Of a stretch of 64,000 nucleotides of DNA, positions 55,980 through 64,000 are shown piece by piece; position 1 is the first letter of the stretch; every line of letters starts with the position of its first letter. Under the pieces are notes generated by a model. That model did not search any database. It worked only from the letters and a program-made list of their open reading frames with translations, and had not been told where the DNA came from. A program made the translations under genes and the position numbers. This stretch comes from Branchiostoma floridae (Eukaryota > Chordata > Leptocardii > Amphioxiformes > Branchiostomatidae): the NCBI RefSeq assembly GCF_000003815.2, contig NC_049995.1, forward strand, positions 834,284 to 898,283. The letters run 5' to 3'.

Positions 55980-56061
55980 TTTGAGGTTCAAGTATCTAGA
56001 TCCTCAAACAAAGATGACAATTTCCCATTTCAAAAAGACAGTTGATTTTATGACTTACAGA
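55980..56061. repeat. Dispersed repeat matching 48006-48090
   Basis: Both stretches share, in order, ttgaggttca, tatcta, caaagatgacaatttc, aagacag, tatgacttacaga/tataacttacaga, with about one change in five. The gap interrupts the left side of this copy. Confidence 0.6.
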
Positions 56062-56525
56062 CAACGCTAGTTCACCATTATTCGCGAGGAAACCTATATC
56101 CGTTTTACTTGCAAACAGGGAATTTAGGGATATCAAGTCTATGGACAGTGGTTCCAAATTGCATTTCTGTTAGGTATTGAAGTTTGAAACCACTGTCCGT
56201 CGACTTGATATCCCTAAATACCCTAGTCTTGAAAAAACGGATAAAGTTTAAATACCCCGCTAGCAGGGTTGTAGCCAGCACCCGTCCTTCCGTCCTTTGA
56301 CAGAATTTTGCAGCTGGGGACGGAAAAAAATTTGCCCATTCCGTCCTCTGTGAGCAAAATTTAACCCTCAAAATGCAGGAAATAGCATTTCATCATTTCA
56401 ACATTTTCCTTGGGAGCATGAACATCCCCCATCCCCCCTAGGAAAGCTGCAACAAAGCCGAGGGGACGGAAAATGAATTCTGGCTGGCTACAACCCTGCC
56501 CGCTAGTAAAGGTGAAGTAGCGTTA
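56062..56525. mobile_element. TAACGCTAGTTCACC MITE, copy 9 (interrupted)
   Basis: The left end acaacgctagttcacc and right end agtaaaggtgaagtagcgtt are present. The right arm is split by the hAT-like MITE at 56264-56498 within the sequence cccgctag. Confidence 0.85.
56264..56498. mobile_element. hAT-like MITE (CAGGGTTGTAGCCAGC ends) nested in another MITE
   Basis: A 235-base element with perfect inverted ends cagggttgtagccagc / ctggctacaaccctg. It is flanked by the exact 8-base duplication cccgctag (56256-56263 and 56499-56506). It shares end design and gacggaa/ccgtcc words with the element at 29999-30342. Confidence 0.92.
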
Positions 56526-59500
56526 ATTGATCAAACTTCTTTAGCTACTAACAGGTAAAGGTTGAAGGTTCATACCTAAAACACAGCTCTAATCTATATA
56601 TATTTGTTAGTTTGTTTAGCTGGACTATATATATTTGTTAGTTTACTGACGCTGTGTCAATATCGAACCTTTGTTATCTGTCACAGGAAACTGGCCAATT
56701 GTTTGATCCTGCTAGGACAAATATGTGCTAGGTGATTAGGGACATTTGACAAAATGATACCGTAAATTTAGTTTCTTTTACAGAATTTTGTGCTGGACGC
56801 TGAGAGTCAGTTTCATAGTGTTTTTCTTTCAGAGTTTGCATTCGACCTCAAACAAAAAATTGAGCACGAAAAATGCAGCGTTAAGAATTTATGGTGCACT
56901 ATGAAAATGATTAAAACCAACTGGAAAAATTTTGCTACAGAATTACAAAATTGAAATATGCATATCCTGAATAATGCTAATATAATCCAAGGAAACAAAT
57001 AAAAATGCATACATGGGGGTACACACTACAGTTGAAATATCATTGGGGGATAAAAGAAGTACAGCATAAAAACGAAGCGTTCAAGTACTTCCAAACAGGA
57101 AAGAATCAGCAGCACCAGCAACATTGTAAATACTCACCATATACCAGCCTCTCTGGAAAGCACTTACATTTACAATGTACATGAAGCTCTGTGGGAAAGA
57201 TACCCAGCTCGGCAGCTGACCACACTACCATGGGTAAACAATGGGGCCCCTGAATATAACTTACAGCTTACAACACACATATATACTACATACTGCATAC
57301 AGTTTCTAACACACTAGCCTGATTTTTTTAAGGCACTTTTCCAAGACTGTGCAGGTTCTGATTCTTCTCTGTCTTACAACATTCACATCCCTCATGTCAC
57401 CATACAATTTAAACAGTTTCTAAGAATAATGTGACAAAACCAATCACCAAGAAAGATCCATTAGTGTGGCACACTTACTTAACAATTAGTGACGTAAATC
57501 AACTTGAAATATTTCAGTTGCCATGGCAATTTTAATGGAAGACACTATTACGTGTATATCAAGTTTCGTCCATTCCCCCACTTTTTTTACTGTTTTTCTC
57601 TGGCACACACTTAAACACTTGTACCAGATTTAGGGTTCCTAGAGGATGTCATCCAAATAATTAAATCAACAAGAGCTTAACATAAATGTGTTTTCAGTAA
57701 GTAAATTTCCCCTACCCCTGTACACACAGTTGTGATGTTCTTATTCACTTTAACTCATGAATGTATGTACTGTTGCAGGCATGAGAAACTGGGTCAGTCC
57801 TAGCTGGTGTTGTCTTACAAAGTTAGCTCTGTACACACAAATTGACAGCAGAACTGTCCCAGTGCAAACCTACCAGACAAAGAATGTGTTCCCAAACACA
57901 CAATTCTGTCCCTTAAAATCAAATCCACATGAGTACTTGGTAGTTTAATACTGTTATTCTTTCTGACATAACAAAGAGATTTCAGATTGTGTTACACCCC
58001 AGCTTTTAATTTGCCACGTCAATGACACTTTTTCCCAACATCTACCAATAAATATGTTGTGATTTCTTCAACACAAGCTAAATCCTGCTAAGCCAACTGC
58101 AGGCGTTTGTAATCTCTAATACAAATACTTTTTTCATACCAGACCACACCAATCATTTTTTAGCAGACTTGTGTCCAAAAAGTTACATTTTTGCGATCAT
58201 TACAATTGTTTTACAGGATGTAGTATTTGACTGATAGGAGTTGGACCTGTCAATATCAACAGTGACATTTATTCTCAGATCATGGCCTTTATATATTGTG
58301 TTATTCATTGTCCCATAATACTGCAACATTCATTCATACTTTCTTGATTCATCCCGTATCAGTGTTTCAAAGTCTGCAACTGAAGCGCCACTGCAGTGCC
58401 AAAGAAATCTGGTAGAGGACCCAAAGTTACATCACTTCTTCCCAAGCACAAGATCCAGCTAATACCCAAAAACCATGTCCATATAGCTGGTCCAGAGTAG
58501 TAGGATCTAGTGTATGAGAAAACTGGAAGTCCTGCAGCAGTCCCATGGATTGCTGCCAGGGGGCCCAAAAGTTTATCAACTCTTCATTAACTCCTAACTT
58601 AGAAGCCTGTTAATTGCACAACAGATTAACGCACACTTCTGTTAACTGCACGGGATCCCGAAATCCCAAACCTATCTGGACCAGCTATATAACTTCGCAT
58701 TATTGCACCAGCCGGATAATTGCACGGAATCCAATGGCAAATAGGCCGTGCAATTAAGCGGCTTCTATTGTATCACAAATATCCAGCCACAACTTCTCCA
58801 GTAACTGTTATGCTATCCACAAATAGATACCATAGACAGTTCTCCATAAACAACCTTCTTAGCTACGGTGACAAGTTCTTCTCTACTGTAACAGCCAGGC
58901 TTACACAGTTACAGACACCTGTACAGACAGGAGCTGTTTGTTTTACCTGCTGCGGTGTTTCACCCCAGTCATGGGTGACCCCTCCTGCACCTGGCTGGTC
59001 TGGTCTGCTGGGGAACATGGTGGGGTGGGGTGGGGGGGACCAAGGGGTACTACAAACTATCTTTCTGACTTTACATATGGAACAGTTTAGAGATCCCTCC
59101 ACAGGGACTCCCCAAAACTCAAAGGCAGCAACCTTTGTACTTCAAACACAAACATGGGACTTTGTAGTTATGTGTGCTCGGGATATACAAGTGTACTGTG
59201 GATCTTAAAATACTTGGTGTGTATTTATTTCATGATGACCTGTCTGCCACAAAACTATTATCTATACAGCCTTTTACAGGGTCACGAACATGCATTTACA
59301 TGGTAACCGTTTTACTATTGTGTACATATGCTATACATATGCTGTAATTATTTCATAGCGCAAAAGTGTAAGAAACGCCAAGCCAAGGAGATTTTATCAA
59401 GCAGAAAACACAAGTGCCAGAGAAAAGCACAAATAGTGGTAAGGAACAAGAAAAAAAAATGTTAATGTTTCTCGGACCATTTGATAATTCTTGATTTCTT

Positions 59501-60275
59501 AACTGTACTTTCAACATCCTATTCAAGGGTGCAGTCAATATAAATGTTGCTATTTCCTCCAATATTACAGCAAATAGACAATTTTGTATACACTGCTCCA
59601 GTAAGGGGGATTCTTCCAACAGAAAATTCCAGCCTACTCATACTTAGCTGCCTTACTCCTGCCAATAGAGAATTTGTGAATCCTAATCTGTCTATAATCA
59701 CAATAGCAGTATTATTCAGCCAATAATAGCATGGCAGTAAACTTCCTTTGTTAATCATAGCAATGCAATCAGCAGTACTGCCAATCAGAGAGTGGCTGTA
59801 TGTCCATCAAATATTTGTTATTTTGTATTTCTTCGTTTGACAAATGTGGGCGGGGCAGTGGAATCGGTCTATTGGTAGCCAAGCGGCTGATTCAATTTTC
59901 CTCAGACTTTGTATTGGCATGTGCATAATCGCTACAGAAGAAGACACAATGGCAAGTTTGTTCATAGCTACATTTTGTTGGTTGTAGTGACAGGAACATG
60001 TGTTCAGATCAACAGTGGGTTGGGACACCTTATAATTAGGGGTGAACGACCTTTCATATTCAATACTGTATATAAAAAAAAACTGCAGTAGGTCAAGTAA
60101 AGAAGCTTTCAATATTATAATAGTATTAGACTGAAGAGTCACTCTTTGGACTTTTGTCATATCCCAAGTTCAGGTCTGTTTTCTTGAATATGCAGTGTCA
60201 TGATCATACAAACACACACACACACACACACGCGCACACAAGACACACACAAAGGTACACACAAACACACAGTCA

Positions 60276-60311
<36 letters not shown>

Positions 60312-62930
60312 CACACACACACATCAGAAACATGCCAAAATGACAATTGGAAAAGGCTTACCCTCGTAATAGTGCAGTTGTTGGGTGATACAGACTGGCA
60401 GGACTCCAACTCAGCTGTTCATGGCTCACAGTTGTTGTTTTCTTACAATCTTTTCCTCAGATACTGAGATAGTGCAGTCTGTTTCACAATGCTGAGTTCA
60501 GTTCCAACTGTGGCAAACTGAGAGTCTTTAGAGTAGAGTAGAGTAGAGTAGACTTCTTCTCCAACAATGTTTCTCCAGAATGAACTCTATCTCAGTATCT
60601 GTCACCTCCCTTCTGTTCCCCCATGTGTCTCCACTTCAGTTGACTTCAGTTAGAAACCTGACTCCAGGGCGGATGGGATGACTGTAGGTCAGTCATGGTG
60701 TACTCAGGGTCAGTTTGAAATGTGATACTGTCAGTCATCACAACACTGGTGGCTGACCACCCATCTCAAACCATCCATCCAGGAGGGACAAGTATGTAGT
60801 TCCAGGTGGCTCCAAAGTTGGAATTCCAGAAACAACTTGCGGAATCAGCTTGTTATTTTTGCAGTGTTTCTACCCAAAGCTTTCTTCAAGTTCTTGCTTC
60901 AGTACTCCAAGGGCTATTCAGTATGCTCAGCGATCCCTAATTCCTTGACAAGCTGTAGATCTTGGCAGATCACCTTTGTTTGAACTTGTTGTTATTGCAC
61001 TTTAGAAATGCTCAGAATATCACATGGACTGCTCCTTGCATTTGCACCTGATATAATGACTTGCACTTGTGTTGCCCTCCGGAAGTTCTACTAACTTCTA
61101 GGAATTGTTTCCAGCTGAGTTATGTAAAAGGCACTTCAAGCTCGGGCAGTTACACTGAAGATGTGTTATGACGCCAATCCTTTTATCCTGGTAATCCTTA
61201 CTTTCCATGGAGACTCAACAGTTACGATTCTTGCGCAAACTGTACATGCTTTTTGAAGTTCCTCGTACTTTTGAACAGTTACTGGCTTCTTGTTCTAGAT
61301 TACTGTATGTGGAGAACTCCTGCATGTGACAACAATACTGAGTAGAACTCTTCAGGGGATTGGAATGTCCTCCCACTAATAAAAAATGAACAACGTCTTG
61401 TTTGTTGTGAAAACAGCCAGTAATAGTATTCTGTAGTTACAGCCAGCCTCGCCTGTTTGTTTCTCTCCTGTACCTCAGCCTGGATAGTTTCTATACTGGC
61501 TGCTCTCTGTCTAACTTGTTCTAATATTTTTCACAGGAATAACATTTGGGAATTTGTAGCCATACACATACCCCTTTAATAGCCCTCAGTCAGAGTAGCA
61601 CACACAGGTAGCTGCAAAACCCCCAGTGTAGCCTCTAGTGTCCCACAATGGTCCTCCCACAACAGCAAGGGATCTCAGAGAAATCAGTCCACAGAGTTTA
61701 CAGTTGGTGCAAAAGAAAACATCAAACGATCAGTAGAACTCTGAGACAGCTAAGACATCACTGGCTGGTCCTCTCACCTTGGGGTTTCTCTCAAGGTCAC
61801 TTTCTTGTTCAGCTAGTTGACTTGCTCTTTGGAGGACAGCTACATTTATAAATCACATGTCAGGTTTCCAACCTTGTGTCTGTAAACACACTGACTCCAT
61901 ACAAGCTTCCCTGCAGACATCCACAATCCTGTCTGTCTGTGGTACAGAAGTTTTCCTTGAGAAAACAAAGTTGATTTTACCCCAGAAACACAGACTCAAA
62001 GACATTTGCCTGTCAGTGAATGTCTGCCCATACAGACCCTGCTGTATGAAGTTGGTTCTGATTACAAACATCTGGGGGAGGATCAGTAGGTAAACAGGTC
62101 TGGTGTCCACTGAAGCGCTCAAGCAGGACAGCTGGGGGAGGATCAGTATGTATACAGGTCAAGTGGTGCATCTCATGATCATTGGACCACCAAGTAAGAA
62201 ATAAGGGGAGGATCAGGATGCACTCAGGTATGGTCATGCTCTCATTGGTAGGAGAGCGGTCAAGCAGGGACAGTTGGGCCTGAATGATGGCTGTCAAGCA
62301 CAACCTGTTACCATGGCAACAAGGGGGTGGGGCTAGGTCAGAAGCATACATATAAGGGAAGTATACCATGAAAAACCTGCAACTCCTACACATACTGTGT
62401 TATGAAGACTTGAGTATTTCAATCGGGAAAACATTGGCTGAGGGTCTGCATGAGGGATCCCAACACTCTTTACAATGATACGGATAACCTCGCACGCTAA
62501 AATGAAGGTAGTCAATTACACAAAATTTGCCTACGAATGGGAGGGGGGGGGGTGTAACAACCTCCCCATGTCAAAACTGTACATGTATACTTTTGAAGAA
62601 TCTAAACACCAATGAAAGTGATTGAGTGAAGGAAATTTTTCATTCTTGATGACAACAGGGATATCTCCAGCTCCCTACTCTTGGAACGGAAATACAAAGA
62701 GAGCCCTCAGGACATGGGCTTAAAACTGAAGGGGTGATGACAGAAGCTGGTACTGGAACACAGCCAGAGATGCAGAGGACAGGTCATCAGCTTGCATGTA
62801 ATGTAGAGGGCATCGACTATTGAATCAGAGCCCCCTAGCACTTCTTGAGAGTGGTGCACACAGGCAGGTAATCACTCTGGTTGCATATTCAGCTCCACGG
62901 ATACAATCTATGTACTAGCTATAGTATACA
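56526..62930. other. Long KCNQ intron, mostly unrecognised
   Basis: A 6.4-kb stretch with no supported exon. A (ca)n microsatellite is at about 60210-60325, a (gagta)n tract at about 60532-60551, and a degraded stretch with ggataattgcacggaatcc near 58710-58770 resembles the fragment at 15465. Words cagctgggggaggatcagta recur at 62070 and 62130. Open frames such as 58720-59208 have no recognisable motif. Confidence 0.4.
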
Positions 62931-62939
62931 TGTATATCC

Positions 62940-63715
62940 AGGGTGGGGATGAATGAACCATATGCAGTCCCCAGGATGGTTGCCTGGTTACCAGACCAAT
63001 CTCAAAAATAACTCTATATATTTTGGAGGTCGGGGTCTGGTATCCAGGCTACCAGGATGGGGACAAATTTGCCATACTGAATCCCCAAGGTGGGGATAAA
63101 CGTACCGCACTGAGTCCTCATGGTGGAAGCCAATTTACTAAACTGTATCCCCAGGGTGGGGACAAATTTACAATACTGAATTCCGAGGGTGGGGATGCAT
63201 GTGCCATACCAAATCCCCAGGTGAGGACAAATGTGCCATACTGAATCCCTGGGATGGAGATAAATCTACCGAGCTGAATCCCCGGGGTGGGGACAAATTT
63301 TAATACTCAATCCCCAGGGTGGGGGCAAATATTTGATACTCAATCCCCAGGGTGGGGACAAATGTGCCAAACTGAGTCCACAGGGTGGAGACAATTGTAC
63401 AATACTGAATCCCAGGGGTGGGGATGACTGTGCCATACTAGATCCCCAGGGTGGGGATGACTGTGCCATACAAAATCCCCAGGGTGGGGATGACTGTGAT
63501 ACTAGATCCCCAGGGTGGGGATGACTGTGATACTAGATCCCCAGGGTGGGGATGACTGTGATACTAGATCCCCAGGGTGGGATGACTGTGCCATACTAGA
63601 TCCCCAGGATGGGGATGACTGTGCCATACCAAATCCCAAGGATGGGGATGACTGTGCCATACCAAATCCCCAGGGTTGGGACAGATGTGCCATGCTGAAT
63701 GCCTGAGCCAGGGGA
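62940..63715. repeat. 30-36-base minisatellite beside KCNQ exon 1b
   Basis: About twenty units centred on atccccagggtggggatgac with variable ends (tgtgccatac or tgtgatac), most regular at 63410-63680 with 30- and 33-base spacing. The left part is older and more diverged. It ends about 110 bases from the donor of exon 1b. Long frames across it are repeat artefacts. Confidence 0.93.
62970..63048. mobile_element. Short foldback MITE inside the minisatellite
   Basis: A hairpin of about 80 bases with ends tgcctggttaccagacc / ggtctggtatccaggcta, a relative of the element at 3707-3808. ccaggatgg occurs on both sides, as expected of an 8-9-base duplication, but the host repeat itself carries that word, so the duplication is not certain. 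Confidence 0.65.
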
Positions 63716-63828
63716 AAGTGGGTAGATACCCAGGGCAGAAGTGTTTGTACAGGTGCATGTGAGTGCATGTGTATACAGTACATGTATAGACACTGGTATA
63801 CATGTATATGTGTGTGCATATTACTCAC

Positions 63829-64000
63829 ATGATGATATGATATGCCAGTGTTTTACACCCTGCCGGTCGCTCCAGGAAATTGTACACCATCATCTGAAAG
63901 TGGCGATACCTCGCCGCCCGCCGCGTGGCACGGTACCCGATGGGTTTCCCGAGCAGGCTCATCCTGGGCAGTGCGTACCTTCCCACAGTTCCCTGTTTCC
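63829..64000 (-). CDS. KCNQ: KCNQ exon 1b: pre-S1 and start of S1 (alternative, cut by window end)
   Basis: The donor is CAT/GTGAGT, the same phase as exon 1a. It encodes YALPRMSLLGKPIGYRATRR, then AARYRHFQMMVYNFLERPAG and CKTLAYHII, joining exon 2 through AT|T. It carries the family pre-S1 signature (YNFLERPxGW in KCNQ1), here with Cys for Trp, so it is the conventional version. An ATG is present at MSLLGKP, but the frame is open to the window edge, so the true start may lie outside. High GC fits a coding exon. Confidence 0.9.

Larger units (their letters stand above)
12380..64000 (-). other. KCNQ: KCNQ (Kv7) potassium channel gene, span
   Basis: One minus-strand gene whose exons are listed separately. 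The product would be a plasma-membrane voltage-gated K+ channel subunit that assembles as a tetramer through helices C and D, binds calmodulin on helices A and B, and is expected to need PIP2, as known for the family. Exons 1a-10 and 12-15 with one pore exon join without a frame break (2,595 bases). The gene extends beyond the right edge, because exon 1b is cut by it. Residues such as [16 protein letters not shown] resemble KCNQ2-5, while others ([25 protein letters not shown]) resemble KCNQ1. This fits an invertebrate KCNQ outside the vertebrate subtypes. Confidence 0.93.

Noticed and set aside
58720-59208. 162-codon plus-strand frame
   Set aside because: No motif, no splice sites in agreement, composition like the surrounding intron, and opposite in strand to the KCNQ gene. 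Treated as chance.
63023-63828. Repetitive frames on both strands (QGGDDC-type and SPPWG-type)
   Set aside because: They come from the 30-36-base minisatellite.
1-64000. A prokaryotic-style defence, secretion or biosynthetic system
   Set aside because: Intron-split genes, animal ion-channel exons, LINEs, a SINE and MITEs show eukaryotic DNA. No operon or phage-like cluster is present.

Overview
This is animal nuclear DNA. It has spliced genes with GT-AG introns, long AT-rich introns packed with short inverted-repeat (MITE-like) elements, LINE tails, a tRNA-derived SINE, minisatellites and one 336-base assembly gap. The density of small foldback elements and the CR1/L2-like retrotransposon remnants suggest an invertebrate deuterostome, most likely a lancelet (Branchiostoma). 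That species call is inference, not proof. There is no bacterial, viral or CRISPR system here.

Layout. (1) Bases 1 to about 8070, plus strand: the last five coding exons of a coiled-coil protein gene I cannot name. Its 5' part lies left of the window, its stop is at 7154-7156 and a polyadenylation signal is at 8062. (2) About 8100-12300: intergenic DNA with two MITEs between two convergent genes. (3) 12380-64000, minus strand: most of one KCNQ (Kv7) voltage-gated potassium channel gene, from pre-S1 exons at the right to the stop codon at 12380.

The KCNQ exons were read by splice sites and frame. With one member of each alternative pair and without exon 11, exons 1a to 15 join without a frame break: 2,595 bases, 864 residues plus stop. 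They encode S1, S2, S3, S4, S5, the pore and S6, calmodulin-binding helices A and B, and assembly helices C and D. Several exon lengths (91, 127, 111 and 96) equal those I recall for vertebrate KCNQ1. The sequence mixes KCNQ1-like and KCNQ2-5-like residues, so I do not assign a vertebrate subtype.

The main discovery-type observations concern this channel gene. Two 111-base exons, 339 bases apart and in the same phase, each encode a complete selectivity filter plus S6, so they look like mutually exclusive pore exons. Two homologous pre-S1/S1 exons, 17 kb apart, end in the same phase and offer alternative N-termini. The splice donor of the S2-S3 exon is written by the antisense tail of a LINE insertion. 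One cassette exon preserves frame length but creates a stop codon only at its splice junction. In the neighbouring gene, an exon-intron junction including the donor has been amplified into a 28-base minisatellite.

The rest is mobile DNA: nine copies of one roughly 220-base palindromic MITE family, several foldback families with clean 8-base target duplications (hAT-like), nested insertions, an 80-base intronic minisatellite split by a truncated LINE, and a 1.5-kb G-rich inverted-repeat element.
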